A DNA stretch of 34,266 bases from an uncultured Sphingomonadales bacterium (GTDB lineage: Bacteria > Pseudomonadota > Alphaproteobacteria > Sphingomonadales > Sphingomonadaceae), in NCBI GenBank assembly GCA_903868245.1, contig CAIPUN010000020.1, positions 1 to 34,266 on the forward strand, written 5' to 3'. The position numbers and the translations under genes are program-made. Shown here one piece after another: positions 23,482-32,139 of the stretch (positions are counted from its first letter, which is position 1; each line of letters starts with the position of its first letter). The notes beneath the pieces are model-generated. The model saw only the letters and a program-made list of their open reading frames with translations. It was not told the DNA's origin and made no database searches.

Positions 23482-24051
23482 ATGTTCAACGATCTCTCCT
23501 CTGTTGCCACCTATCTGGAAACCCGCCGCTCTGGCAAACCACGCGACATGATCGCCCCCGGTCCCGATGGCGCAAAACTGGACCTGATCCTAAGAACTGC
23601 CATGCGCACACCCGACCATGGCAAATTATTCCCGTGGCGCTTTATTGAGATTACCGATCGCTCCGCCTTTGCGGATGTGTTGAAAAAGGCATTCTGCGAC
23701 GCCAACCCGGATGCCCGCCCAGTGCAAATCGAAGCGGCGATTGCACCAGCGCATATGGCCCCTACCCTCATCTTGTTGCTGTTTGCACCTCAACCAAGCT
23801 TGAAAATTCCGTTATGGGAACAGGAGATGAGCGTGGGCGCTGTGGGTATGAATTTACTGCACGCGGCGCATGCCCACGGCTTTGTCGGTAGCTGGATCAC
23901 AGGCTGGGCAAGCTACGACCCGATTGTGCAAGCCGCCATTTGTCAGGGCGATGAGAGAATAGCAGGCCTATTCTTCATAGGCACGCCAGCGCTCGCGCTT
24001 GAAGAACGCCCACGCCCCGTGCCAAGCGACATCATCCGTCAATGGCCATGA
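23482..24051 (+). CDS. Nitroreductase-family flavoprotein (YdjA-like)
   Basis: A 189-residue short nitroreductase. FMN-binding features are LETRRSGKPRDM at the N-terminus, RTAMRTPDHGKLFPWRFIEI, and GAVGMNLLHAAHAHGFVGSWITGW in the second half; ends GLFFIGTP. The RTPDHGKLxPWRF stretch is characteristic of the YdjA subgroup. The physiological substrate is unknown. It is the first of two plus-strand genes and starts 133 bases from the divergent peptide-transporter operon. The Shine-Dalgarno is weak. Confidence 0.9.
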   Translation: MFNDLSSVATYLETRRSGKPRDMIAPGPDGAKLDLILRTAMRTPDHGKLFPWRFIEITDRSAFADVLKKAFCDANPDARPVQIEAAIAPAHMAPTLILLLFAPQPSLKIPLWEQEMSVGAVGMNLLHAAHAHGFVGSWITGWASYDPIVQAAICQGDERIAGLFFIGTPALALEERPRPVPSDIIRQWP

Positions 24052-24082
24052 CTATATAGATTTACCCATGCTTGACGCGCCA

Positions 24083-24100
24083 TACTGTATTATGGCAGTA
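24083..24100. promoter_or_regulatory. Inverted repeat TACTG-N8-CAGTA before the GntR gene
   Basis: TACTG (24083-24087) and CAGTA (24096-24100) form a perfect 5-bp inverted repeat with an 8-base spacer, ending 8 bases before ATG 24109. Short GntR regulators usually repress their own promoter through such palindromes, so this is a candidate operator; no consensus promoter was confirmed around it. Confidence 0.45.
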
Positions 24101-24108
24101 AGCATGTG

Positions 24109-24450
24109 ATGAAAAATGACGTAAAACCGGTCTATCTTAAATTACGTGACGTGATCGCTGCGGCTATCCTTGACGGCAAATATAAAGAGGGCGAAATGCT
24201 CCCCTCCGTGCGGGCATTTGCCGCAATTCAGGGCGCAAATCCGCTAACCGTAGCCAAGGCTTATCAGCTATTTCAGGACAGTGGCTTGGTTGATGTCAAG
24301 CGCGGTGTGGGTTTGTTTGTAGCCCGTGGCGCAACTGCAAAGCTGCGGAGTTTTGAGCGTGACAATTTCGTCGAGAATGTCTGGCCCGACGTAAAGGCAC
24401 AAATGCAGCGCGCCGGCATTGATCCTGCAGAGTTGCTCGCACTGTCTTAG
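24109..24450 (+). CDS. Short GntR-family transcriptional regulator (YtrA-like)
   Basis: A 113-residue protein with an N-terminal winged helix-turn-helix: YLKLRDVIAAAILDGKYKEG, then EMLPSVRAFAAIQGANPLTVAKAY, then LVDVKRGVGLFVA. Only about 35 residues follow, typical of the YtrA subfamily, whose short C-terminus mediates dimerisation and which often regulates transporters. ATG 24109 is preferred to the GTG at 24106. The inverted repeat at 24083-24100 is a likely self-operator. It converges on the ScfR-like gene with 12 bases between stops. No obvious transporter target lies adjacent downstream. Confidence 0.88.
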   Translation: MKNDVKPVYLKLRDVIAAAILDGKYKEGEMLPSVRAFAAIQGANPLTVAKAYQLFQDSGLVDVKRGVGLFVARGATAKLRSFERDNFVENVWPDVKAQMQRAGIDPAELLALS

Positions 24451-24462
24451 GGTCGATTGGCT

Positions 24463-25878
24463 TTAGGCCAGCTGATCGAAATTGAATGGCGACATACCTC
24501 TTTCGCGATCATTAAATACCAGAACTCGCCCAGTGGGCGGCGCACTTCTTTGGGGGCATTCTGGTCGCGTACAGGCCGAACAGCCAAGCCCGATGGCCGT
24601 CGCCGTGCCATTTTTTAGGTCCATACCACGGGCATAAGCCAACGGTGTGGCGAGTTTTGCGTCCAAACCAAGGCAAATCGCGAACTCCGCCTCAATGCCG
24701 CCGATCACCGCGGTTTGCGGGTGCACTGCGCGTGACAATGTGAACCAGCGACTCCCGTCCTCTAATTCCACAAGATGCGGCAGCAGCGTTCCGGGCCGCG
24801 CAAATACATTATGCACATGCCATAAGGGACAACGCCGATCGGTCGCAACCAAGGGCGACCCGCTTGCGCCAGCATAGCGTTTACTGCTTTGTCCTGCCTT
24901 ATCAATGCGTAGCATAAAAAAGGGCAGCCCGCGTTGTCCGACACGCTGCAACGTTGTTAGGCGGTGGGCAATCTGTTCAAAGCCTGCGCCAAAGCGTCGC
25001 TGCAAAAGCATGATGTCATAACCAGTTGCTTCGCACGCACGCAGGAAACGCGCATAAGGCATCATAACCGCAGCCGCGAAATAGCTGCTCAAATGGCGGC
25101 GATAGAGCCTTTCGGCAGCTCGCTCTGTAAAGGATGCTCCAACAACAAGCGCATCAATCTCCGCCTTGGCCTCCAACATGCCAAGCTGCAACGCTGCGGC
25201 AAAGGTACGGCTTGCGGGGTCGAGAAGCTCGGACAATTGCAGCTGCCGTGCGTGTAAGTCCAAGCGGCGGAGCCTATCGGGCATGACATCAAACGGTAGT
25301 ATACGTATCGAAAGCTGATGTTTGACGCGCAGCCGTTCGGTAATCGCGCCATAGAGGTCCGCGTTGGCGAGTCGCAATTCATCAGCAAGAATTTCGGCCT
25401 GCGAATCCAAATCAGCAAAATGGTTGCGCCAACGTTCAATCTCGCGCCGCGCCGATGCAATAGCTTCAGGCTCAATCTGTGCGCCGCCGGCTGCTGTATT
25501 GGCCCCACCGTGCGAGCCGCCCGACAGGCGGTCAAATGCCCGCGCAAACGCCTCAGCGGCATCCGGGCTGGCGGCGATCCATTCTTCGACTTGTGCGCGG
25601 TCAACCGCCAAATCAGCAAACATCGGATCGCTTAACCGGCGCCGGATAGCGTCAACGCCGCCTCCGGGCGTCGTTCCAGTCAACGTGCGCGGGTCAAAGT
25701 CATAGGACTGCGCTAGTTTCAACAACAAGGTCGCAGTCAACGGCCGTTGATTGCGTTCAATAAGGTTAAGATAGGACGGCGATATCGCAAGCGTCTCGGC
25801 CATTATCCCTTGGGTCAGACCATAAGCGCGGCGGATCCTGCGCACAGCATGTCCTGCAAATAGTTTTTCTTCGGCCAT
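24463..25878 (-). CDS. ScfR/RamB-type short-chain fatty-acyl transcriptional regulator
   Basis: A 471-residue regulator. Residues ~8-65 are an XRE helix-turn-helix (AVRRIRRAYGLTQGIMAETLAI, SPSYLNLIERNQRPLT). The centre has the IrrE/ImmA-like region (RRHLSSYFAAAVMMPYARFL, HRLTTLQRVGQRGLPFFMLR). The C-terminal DUF2083-type domain carries a cysteine cluster, GCSACTRPEC. Relatives control glyoxylate and methylcitrate genes in response to acetate or propionate metabolites. The gene is divergent from aceA across a 149-base region with ATTACAA repeats, so it most likely regulates isocitrate lyase and itself; this is inference from family and position. Confidence 0.9.
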   Translation of the reverse strand: MAEEKLFAGHAVRRIRRAYGLTQGIMAETLAISPSYLNLIERNQRPLTATLLLKLAQSYDFDPRTLTGTTPGGGVDAIRRRLSDPMFADLAVDRAQVEEWIAASPDAAEAFARAFDRLSGGSHGGANTAAGGAQIEPEAIASARREIERWRNHFADLDSQAEILADELRLANADLYGAITERLRVKHQLSIRILPFDVMPDRLRRLDLHARQLQLSELLDPASRTFAAALQLGMLEAKAEIDALVVGASFTERAAERLYRRHLSSYFAAAVMMPYARFLRACEATGYDIMLLQRRFGAGFEQIAHRLTTLQRVGQRGLPFFMLRIDKAGQSSKRYAGASGSPLVATDRRCPLWHVHNVFARPGTLLPHLVELEDGSRWFTLSRAVHPQTAVIGGIEAEFAICLGLDAKLATPLAYARGMDLKNGTATAIGLGCSACTRPECPQRSAPPTGRVLVFNDRERGMSPFNFDQLA

Positions 25879-25896
25879 CGCGCCCTTGTCAATAAT

Positions 25897-25955
25897 ATTA
25901 CAACATTACAAACAATCGATAGAGTTTTACGACGATAACACAACAAATATTACAA
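25897..25955. promoter_or_regulatory. Three ATTACAA direct repeats in the scfR-like/aceA divergent region
   Basis: ATTACAA occurs at 25897-25903, 25905-25911 and 25949-25955, the first two one base apart. The region is AT-rich compared with its surroundings and lies between divergent starts at 25878 and 26028. These are candidate binding sites for the regulator encoded at 24463-25878; they have not been matched to a published consensus. Confidence 0.4.
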
Positions 25956-26027
25956 AATTGATTCGGCTTTTCCGCGCGAGCGGCGGAATAATTGGGAGAT
26001 AGAACCCTACGAACGAAGGATTAGAAA

Positions 26028-27629
26028 ATGTCATATCAGACACTGATAGCCACAAACAGCGCGCAAATTGCAGCGCATAAAGGTACGTGGGATTCCATCA
26101 GCGCAGAATCTGTCGCGCGCATGCAGTTGCAAAATCGTTTTCAAACTGGTCTCGATATTGCCCGCTATACCGCGAAGATCATGCGCGAAGACATGGCTGC
26201 TTATGACGCCGATCCAGCGCAATACACGCAGTCGCTCGGTTGCTGGCACGGGTTTATCGCGCAGCAAAAAATCATTTCTATCAAGAAGCATTTTGGCACC
26301 ACCAAGAAACGCTATCTATATCTGTCGGGTTGGATGATCGCCGCATTGCGGAGCGAATTTGGCCCCCTGCCCGACCAATCTATGCATGAAAAGACAAGCG
26401 TTCCTGCGCTCATCGAGGAACTCTACACATTCTTACGTCAAGCCGACAGCCGTGAGCTTAACATCTTGTTCCGCGATCTCGACGACGCGCGCGAAAAGAA
26501 CGATACAGCGCGCGCCGCCGCCATCATGGACAAGATCGAAAACCATGAAACCCATGTCGTTCCGATCATCGCGGACATCGACGCTGGGTTCGGCAATGCA
26601 GAAGCTACATATTTGCTGGCAAAGAAGATGATTGAAGCTGGCGCTTGCGCGCTCCAGATCGAAAACCAAGTGTCTGACGAAAAGCAGTGCGGACACCAAG
26701 ACGGCAAAGTTACCGTGCCACATGAGGATTTCCTTCAGAAGATCCGCGCTTGCCGATACGCCTTCCTTGAACTTGGCGTTCCGGAAGGCATCATCGTTGC
26801 CCGCACAGACTCGCTTGGCGCTGGCCTGACCAAGCAGATTGCGGTGTCTACCGCTGCTGGTGACTTGGGTGATTTGTACAACAGCTTCCTCGATTGTGAA
26901 GAAATCGACCCAGCAACGGCGCAAAATGGAGATGTCATTTTGAACCGCAATGGAAAGTTGCTGCGTCCAAAGCGTTTGCCATCCAACCTGTTCCAATTCC
27001 GCTCTGGCACGGGCGAAGACCGTTGCGTTCTCGATTGCATCACGTCGCTCCAAAATGGCGCCGACTTAATCTGGATCGAAACCGAAAAGCCGCACATCGA
27101 ACAGATTGCCGGCATGGTTGACCGCATCCGTGAGGTCGTTCCCAATGCAAAGCTCGCATATAACAACTCACCTAGCTTCAATTGGACTTTGAACTTCCGC
27201 CAGCAAGTGTTTGATGCATGGTCCGCCGAAGGCCAGGACGTTTCAGCATATGACCGCGCAAACCTCATGAGCGCAAGCTATGACGAAACGCCACTTGGTA
27301 TAGAAGCCGATGTCCGCATTCAGAATTTCCAGCGTGATTCCGCAAAGCGTGCAGGTATTTTCCATCACCTCATAACGCTGCCAACTTACCACACGGCGGC
27401 GCTGAGTACTGATAATCTCGCAAAGGATTATTTCGGCGAAATGGGCATGCTTGGTTATGTTGCGGGCGTTCAACGCAAGGAAATCCGTCAGGGCATCGCC
27501 TGCGTCAAGCACCAGAATATGTCAGGTTCCGACATCGGTGACGATCATAAGGAATATTTTGCCGGTGAAGCCGCTTTGAAGGCGGGCGGCAAAGACAATA
27601 CGATGAACCAATTTAACCACGCCGCATAA
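26028..27629 (+). CDS. aceA: Isocitrate lyase (long form)
   Basis: Splits isocitrate into succinate and glyoxylate, the first step of the glyoxylate shunt, allowing growth on acetate, fatty acids or ethanol. The protein is 533 residues, the longer bacterial class (about 530) rather than the ~430-residue E. coli type. The active-site loop reads KQCGHQDGKV with catalytic Cys221, the KQCGH variant usual for this class, and the metal-binding IADIDAGFGNAEATY is at 181-195. AAGGA lies 7 bases before ATG 26028. Malate synthase is not in the window. A 52-residue gene follows 12 bases after the stop. Confidence 0.97.
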   Translation: MSYQTLIATNSAQIAAHKGTWDSISAESVARMQLQNRFQTGLDIARYTAKIMREDMAAYDADPAQYTQSLGCWHGFIAQQKIISIKKHFGTTKKRYLYLSGWMIAALRSEFGPLPDQSMHEKTSVPALIEELYTFLRQADSRELNILFRDLDDAREKNDTARAAAIMDKIENHETHVVPIIADIDAGFGNAEATYLLAKKMIEAGACALQIENQVSDEKQCGHQDGKVTVPHEDFLQKIRACRYAFLELGVPEGIIVARTDSLGAGLTKQIAVSTAAGDLGDLYNSFLDCEEIDPATAQNGDVILNRNGKLLRPKRLPSNLFQFRSGTGEDRCVLDCITSLQNGADLIWIETEKPHIEQIAGMVDRIREVVPNAKLAYNNSPSFNWTLNFRQQVFDAWSAEGQDVSAYDRANLMSASYDETPLGIEADVRIQNFQRDSAKRAGIFHHLITLPTYHTAALSTDNLAKDYFGEMGMLGYVAGVQRKEIRQGIACVKHQNMSGSDIGDDHKEYFAGEAALKAGGKDNTMNQFNHAA

Positions 27630-27641
27630 GGAGCGATCGAT

Positions 27642-27800
27642 ATGGGCGAACCAGCACGCGCACGCGCTGTCCTTTCGACTGAGGACCTCACGCTCCTACG
27701 GCAGGCATTGCTGCATTATCTTGAAGTCATTCAGGACAAGCCTGAATCGGTCAAATTCGCGCGGCTGTATCACCGCCTTGGCAGCGCCGGCGGCAAATAA
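27642..27800 (+). CDS. Conserved-looking 52-residue protein downstream of aceA
   Basis: An intact small ORF, MGEPARARAVLSTEDLTLLR then a helical stretch (QALLHYLEVIQDKPESVKFA) and a GSAGGK tail. An ideal AAGGAG (27628-27633), overlapping the aceA stop codon, lies 8 bases before its ATG, and a strong terminator follows it, so it is very probably the second gene of the aceA operon. It looks cytoplasmic and alpha-helical. I recognise no family and assign no function. Confidence 0.75.
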   Translation: MGEPARARAVLSTEDLTLLRQALLHYLEVIQDKPESVKFARLYHRLGSAGGK

Positions 27801-27819
27801 GCCCGCTTATTTACTAGAG

Positions 27820-27837
27820 TTTTCCTGGGGAGGAAAA
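27820..27837. other. Perfect hairpin TTTTCCT-GGGG-AGGAAAA
   Basis: A 7-bp perfect inverted repeat around a GGGG loop, 19 bases after the small ORF and 7 bases before the main terminator hairpin. It has no T-run of its own on either strand. It may be a processing or stabilising stem in the aceA transcript. Confidence 0.4.
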
Positions 27838-27844
27838 GCAACTG

Positions 27845-27875
27845 ACCGCCGGCAGCAATGTCGGTGGTTTTTTTT
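27845..27875 (+). terminator. Rho-independent terminator of the aceA operon
   Basis: Arms ACCGCCGGCA (27845-27854) and TGTCGGTGGT (27859-27868) pair over 10 positions with two G-U wobbles, closing a GCAA tetraloop, followed by eight T ending at 27875. It lies between the convergent small ORF and bdhA genes and is oriented for the plus strand. Confidence 0.85.
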
Positions 27876-27901
27876 GATCCCTAAGCGCTAAATGTTCGCC
27901 G

Positions 27902-28687
27902 CTATTGCGCTGTCCACCCGCCATCAACCGAAAGATTTGTGCCCGTAATCGCACTCGCCTCTTCCCGGCACAAAAACACCGCAAGCGCAGCCAATTGCTC
28001 CACCTGCACAAATTTTTTCTGCGGCTGATTGGCCAGCAGCACATCGTTAATCACTTGGTCCCGCGTTAGCCCGCGTGCTTTCATCGTATCGGGGATTTGG
28101 TTTTCTACCAACGATGTCCAGACATAGCCCGGGCAGATATTGTTCACCGTAATACCTTGCGTAGCCACTTCAAGCGCGACCGTTTTGGTAAAGCCGGAAA
28201 GCCCATGTTTTGCGGCATTATAGGCCGATTTAAAGGGCGATGCGACGAGACTGTGCATCGACCCAGTGTTAATGATGCGGCCCCATCCTTTAGCCTTCAT
28301 CGCAGGCAAGGCGGCCTTGGTCGTGTGGAATGCGGAGGACAGGATGATCGACAGGATCGCGTCCCATTTGTCGTCCGGAAACTCGTCCACCGGCGCAACA
28401 TGCTGAATTCCAGCGTTATTGATCAAAATATCAGGCGATCCCAATAGGTTAGTGCATTCAGAGACCATAGCCCGGATGCTGTCGGGTACAGTCATGTCGG
28501 CCGCGGAATAATGCGCCTTTCCGCCGCTCACCTTGCTGAGTTCGGCAACATAGCTTTGTATCAGGTCGGCATCGCCGAAACCGTTTATCATCACATTTGC
28601 ACCCTGCGCGGCTAAGGCACGGGCATAGCCCAATCCGATACCGGAAGTTGAACCTGTGATGAGTGCTGTCTTGCCTTTGAGGAACAT
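27902..28687 (-). CDS. bdhA: 3-hydroxybutyrate dehydrogenase (SDR family)
   Basis: Oxidises D-3-hydroxybutyrate to acetoacetate with NAD, typically in polyhydroxybutyrate or ketone-body use. The 261-residue protein has the Rossmann TGSTSGIGLGYA at the N-terminus, NNAG at 90-93, and the catalytic Ser143, Tyr156 and Lys160. The context SMHSLVASPFKSAYNAAKHG is characteristic of bacterial 3-hydroxybutyrate dehydrogenases among the SDRs; it ends LSVDGGWTAQ as they do. It converges on the aceA operon, and both act in C2/C4 carbon use. A related SDR activity cannot be fully excluded. Confidence 0.92.
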   Translation of the reverse strand: MFLKGKTALITGSTSGIGLGYARALAAQGANVMINGFGDADLIQSYVAELSKVSGGKAHYSAADMTVPDSIRAMVSECTNLLGSPDILINNAGIQHVAPVDEFPDDKWDAILSIILSSAFHTTKAALPAMKAKGWGRIINTGSMHSLVASPFKSAYNAAKHGLSGFTKTVALEVATQGITVNNICPGYVWTSLVENQIPDTMKARGLTRDQVINDVLLANQPQKKFVQVEQLAALAVFLCREEASAITGTNLSVDGGWTAQ

Positions 28688-28851
28688 ATGCGCATGCCTT
28701 TACATTTAGGATGACGTTATCTTGCGCAATGCTCGGCTAAACGCAATGTTCCATCTGGATAATATGCAGCGGCACAACCAAGGACCGGATGCCGTGCAAG
28801 CGCAAAATCCAAATAGATGCAATTATGTGCAAGGTCTGTCATAAGCCCAAA

Positions 28852-30000
28852 ATGCGTTTACAAGATTGTCACAATGTCACCGATTTTCGCCGTCTAGCAA
28901 AATCGCGCCTGCCTTCACCTATCTTCAACTATATCGATGGCGCTGCCGACGATGAACGCACCAAGAAGCGTAACACGTCGGCATTTGACGATTGCGACCT
29001 GGTGCCAAATATCTTGGCGGGCGTGTCAGAGATCGACATGGGCGTGACCGTCATGGGGCAGCGGATTGATATGCCGCTGATGTTGTCCCCCACCGCGTTG
29101 CAGCGCCTGTTCCATTGGCAAGGCGAGCGCGCTGTCGCGTCGGTCGCGCAGCAACATAACACTTGGTTTGGCATCTCCTCACTCGCCACCGTAAGCATTG
29201 AGGAAATAGGCACGACCATCAAAACGCCAAAAATGTTCCAGCTTTACATCCACAAGGATAAGGGGCTGAACACATCGATGATCGAACGCTGCAAGGCGGC
29301 AAAATTTGATGCCATCGCATTGACAGTCGATACGATCGTTTCCGGAAACCGCGAACGGTGCTTGCGCAGCGGCTTTACTTCGCCGCCGCGCTTCACACCT
29401 GCCTCGGTGATGAGCTACGCGATCCACCCCAAATGGGCGCTAAATTACCTGTTTCGCGAAAAGTTCGCCCTGCCCAATCTGCAGACCCATGTCGATGCGG
29501 GCACCAATGTCGCGGTATCGGTGGCGGAATATTTCAATACGATGCTCGATACATCGATGGACTGGGCCATGGCCGAAAAGATCCGTTCAGATTGGGGCGG
29601 TGAGTTTTGCTTAAAGGGCATTATGTCCGTTGAGGATGCAAAACGTGCCGTCGACATTGGCGCGACCGCAATCATGGTGTCCAACCATGGCGGGCGGCAA
29701 TTGGACGGGTCGCGTTCCCCCTTCGATCAAATCGCCGAAATCGCCGATGCCGTGGGCGGGAAAATTGATATCATTTGTGACGGCGGCGTGCAGCGCGGAA
29801 GCCATGTGTTGAAAGCGCTGGCCGCAGGGGCCACTGCCTGTTCGGGCGGGCGGCTCTATCTATATGCCCTGGCGGCGGCTGGCCAACCCGGCGTGGAACG
29901 CATCGTCGGTAAATTACGGGACGAAATTGCGCGGGACATGCGGCTAATGGGTGTGAAGTCACCGGCGCAACTAAATCGGTCAATGCTGCGCTGGCGCTAA
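28852..30000 (+). CDS. FMN-dependent alpha-hydroxy-acid dehydrogenase (L-lactate dehydrogenase-like)
   Basis: An FMN TIM-barrel enzyme of the LldD/glycolate oxidase family, 382 residues from the chosen start. Signatures: FNYIDGAADDE (active-site Tyr), SPTALQRLFHWQGE, LTVDTIVSGNRE, CLKGIMSVEDAKRA and the catalytic SNHGGRQLDGSRS (His and Arg). It probably oxidises L-lactate or a related 2-hydroxy acid and passes electrons to the respiratory chain. The frame extends to ATG 28789 (AAGGA 4 bases before) and has another ATG at 28825; 28852 is preferred because family members begin about ten residues before the VTDFRRLAK segment. It overlaps the convergent LysE-type gene by four bases. Confidence 0.88.
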   Translation: MRLQDCHNVTDFRRLAKSRLPSPIFNYIDGAADDERTKKRNTSAFDDCDLVPNILAGVSEIDMGVTVMGQRIDMPLMLSPTALQRLFHWQGERAVASVAQQHNTWFGISSLATVSIEEIGTTIKTPKMFQLYIHKDKGLNTSMIERCKAAKFDAIALTVDTIVSGNRERCLRSGFTSPPRFTPASVMSYAIHPKWALNYLFREKFALPNLQTHVDAGTNVAVSVAEYFNTMLDTSMDWAMAEKIRSDWGGEFCLKGIMSVEDAKRAVDIGATAIMVSNHGGRQLDGSRSPFDQIAEIADAVGGKIDIICDGGVQRGSHVLKALAAGATACSGGRLYLYALAAAGQPGVERIVGKLRDEIARDMRLMGVKSPAQLNRSMLRWR

Positions 30001-30602
30001 CTTATCAAAAACCAGATAGCGATTGCCGCCAACAAAACCGCAAAGACGCGGCGGACAATCCGCGTCCTGTTCCCAGTGGATATCCATCCATGCGCCTGCG
30101 CCGCGAGTGCAACGATGACGAGATGCACAAAGGTGGCAATCGCGACATAGCTTGCAGACAGTAAAGCCGTTTGCGGCGCAACGGGCGCATTTTGCATTAT
30201 ATAGGCTGGTAGGACGGTTATAAAGAAAACAGCTGCCTTTGGGTTCAACACATTCAACAACAGCCCATGGCGAAACCATGCGCCGAGCGCATTTTTGCTT
30301 ATGCGATCTGGTATGGGCTCATCTTGACCCGCCCATGTCTTCCACGCCAGCCAGAGTAAATAAGCGACGCCAGCATAGCGCAACAGGCTGAACAAAGCTG
30401 GAGAACGCGTCGCCAGCTCCGCCAACCCAATCGCCGATGCCGCAGCCAATATCGCGAGGCCAAGCGCAATCCCGGCTACTGCCGCAAATCCAGACCTTTT
30501 GCCTTCGCTCGCACTGGTCAACGCCAACCACGCCATATTGGGACCGGGGGTAAGCTCGATCAGCATTGTCATCACAAGGAAAGGCATGAAAAGTTCTGTC
30601 AT
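29997..30602 (-). CDS. LysE/RhtB-family amino-acid exporter
   Basis: A 201-residue membrane protein with about six helices and the family's N-terminal ELTPGPNMAWLAL and central GLLLNVLNPKAAVFFITVLP. Such proteins export amino acids or related small molecules; the substrate cannot be told from sequence. The frame extends to 30647, but ATG 30602 places LTPGPN about 16 residues in, as in the family. It is divergent from the monooxygenase gene. Confidence 0.9.
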   Translation of the reverse strand: MTELFMPFLVMTMLIELTPGPNMAWLALTSASEGKRSGFAAVAGIALGLAILAAASAIGLAELATRSPALFSLLRYAGVAYLLWLAWKTWAGQDEPIPDRISKNALGAWFRHGLLLNVLNPKAAVFFITVLPAYIMQNAPVAPQTALLSASYVAIATFVHLVIVALAAQAHGWISTGNRTRIVRRVFAVLLAAIAIWFLIS

Positions 30603-30682
30603 CACACCAACGCATATCGCACGGTACGAAGACATAGTCGATTGCACTTGGCTTTAGACCGATAAGCCACCATCTAAGCTTC

Positions 30683-31669
30683 ATGACATCCTTCTCTTTC
30701 CTTGATCTGGTGCCTGTTGTCGAAGGTGGGTCTGTCGCAACCGCGCTCGCCAATGCGGCTGATCTTGCGGCGCATGCCGAAAGTCTTGGTTTCACGCGCT
30801 ATTGGGTCGCGGAACATCATGGCATGCGCGGCATTGCCAGCGCCGCCACCAGCGTCGTCATCGGACATATTGCCGCCGCAACGCAGACCATCCGCGTTGG
30901 CTCTGGCGGCATCATGTTGCCCAACCATGCGCCTTTAGTGATCGCGGAACAGTTTGGCACATTGGACGCGCTCTATCCGGGGCGGATTGATCTGGGGCTT
31001 GGCCGTGCCCCCGGGAGCGATCAGCGCGTTGCTGCCGCGATCCGGCGAACGCTCGACAGCGATCCCAACGCATTCCCGCGCGATGTGATGGAATTGCAGA
31101 GCTATTTCGCCGATGATGGCAAAACCGGAATTGTCGCAACACCCGGAGCAGGCGCCCAACTGCAACTCTACATCTTGGGCAGTAGCCTCTATGGCGCGCA
31201 GGTGGCCGCTGCTTTGGGTCTGCCCTTCGCCTTTGCCAGCCATTTTGCGCCACAAATGTTAGATGAGGCGCTGCACATCTACCGCAGCCATTTCCGCCCA
31301 AGCGCCGTGCTTGATGCGCCGCACGCGATGGCCGCGTTCAACATCATCGCTGCCGATACCGATGCGGAAGCGGAGTTTTTGGCAAGTTCATTGATGCAAA
31401 GCTTTGTCGCGCTGCGCACAGGCAACCCCCGCCAATTGCCACCACCCGTCGAAGGCTATGTCGCCTCTCTGCCCCCGCATTTTGCATCTGCGCTCAATGA
31501 TGTCTTGTCCGCCAGCGCCATTGGTGCAGCGGACACGGTCACATCGGCGGTGCAGGCGTTTCAGGCGCGGACGCAGGCCGACGAAATCATCGTTGCTTGT
31601 TCTGTTTTCGACCATGAAAAGCGCAAGCGGAGCTTGGAAATAACGGCCGAGGTTTTTGCGCGGCTTTAA
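30683..31669 (+). CDS. LLM-class flavin-dependent oxidoreductase (luciferase-like, MsnO8/YhbW type)
   Basis: A 328-residue TIM-barrel flavoprotein of the bacterial luciferase family: [68 protein letters not shown]. These signatures place it with the YhbW-like group that uses reduced flavin and oxygen; no substrate is known. It starts 80 bases from the divergent LysE-type gene and is followed by the palindromic-repeat region. Confidence 0.92.
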   Translation: MTSFSFLDLVPVVEGGSVATALANAADLAAHAESLGFTRYWVAEHHGMRGIASAATSVVIGHIAAATQTIRVGSGGIMLPNHAPLVIAEQFGTLDALYPGRIDLGLGRAPGSDQRVAAAIRRTLDSDPNAFPRDVMELQSYFADDGKTGIVATPGAGAQLQLYILGSSLYGAQVAAALGLPFAFASHFAPQMLDEALHIYRSHFRPSAVLDAPHAMAAFNIIAADTDAEAEFLASSLMQSFVALRTGNPRQLPPPVEGYVASLPPHFASALNDVLSASAIGAADTVTSAVQAFQARTQADEIIVACSVFDHEKRKRSLEITAEVFARL

Positions 31670-31715
31670 TAGGATGCGTTAACAAAGATTTGCTGCTCAA
31701 GTGAGAGCCTTCACA

Positions 31716-31751
31716 ACGTGATAGGCACCAGCCTGCGCTGGGGCGACATGG
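31716..31751 (+). repeat. Palindromic repeat copy R1 (forward)
   Basis: Core TAGGCACCAGC-CTGC-GCTGGGGCGAC: an imperfect stem-loop shared with four copies at 32.07-32.32 kb. It ends 11 bases before the GIY-YIG start and forms an inverted pair with R2 on the other side of that gene. The GIY-YIG leader therefore lies inside or beside the repeat. Confidence 0.9.
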
Positions 31752-31762
31752 GAGTTTGTCGG

Positions 31763-32056
31763 ATGGCGAAGGGCGGATATGTCTACATCATGGCCAGCGG
31801 TCCGCACGGCACCCTCTATATCGGCGTAACCGCCAATCTCCCACGCCGGATTTGGGAACATAAGAATGATGTCGGCTCCGAATTCTGCAAAGAAAATGGC
31901 TGTAAGATACTGGTCTATTACGAAGTTTTTGGCGACATTGAAGACGCCATCAAGCGCGAAAAAGCGATGAAGGTTTGGAAGCGTCGGTGGAAGACTGAAT
32001 TGATCAGCCGCATTAACCCCGATTGGCGAGATTTGTATCAGGACCTGAACAAATAG
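31763..32056 (+). CDS. Single-domain GIY-YIG nuclease
   Basis: A 97-residue GIY-YIG endonuclease-superfamily protein (the UvrC-N-like small class). GGYVYIM (residues 4-10) and TLYIGVT (17-23) are the two GIY-YIG strands. Arg28, His33, Glu66 (IKREKAMK) and Asn85 (INPDW) occupy the usual catalytic positions, so it should be active. It has no DNA-binding domain. ATG 31763 has GGAG (31751-31754) 8 bases upstream; in-frame ATGs at 31748 and 31718 lie in the palindromic repeat and are less likely. The gene sits between inverted copies of that repeat, which suggests the nuclease and the repeat are linked; no function is established for this small class. Confidence 0.92.
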   Translation: MAKGGYVYIMASGPHGTLYIGVTANLPRRIWEHKNDVGSEFCKENGCKILVYYEVFGDIEDAIKREKAMKVWKRRWKTELISRINPDWRDLYQDLNK

Positions 32057-32069
32057 CCATCTACCCAAA

Positions 32070-32101
32070 CATCGCCTCAGCGTAGGCTGGGCCTATCACG
32101 T
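32070..32101 (-). repeat. Palindromic repeat copy R2 (reverse)
   Basis: Reverse-orientation copy with stem GCCTCAGC-GTAG-GCTGGGCC, one G shorter than R4 in the right arm. It begins 13 bases after the GIY-YIG stop and forms the left half of the first composite unit with R3, over a 38-39 base spacer. Confidence 0.9.
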
Positions 32102-32139
32102 CTATCGGCTTACTCAACCACCCGATGCACTATACGGAA

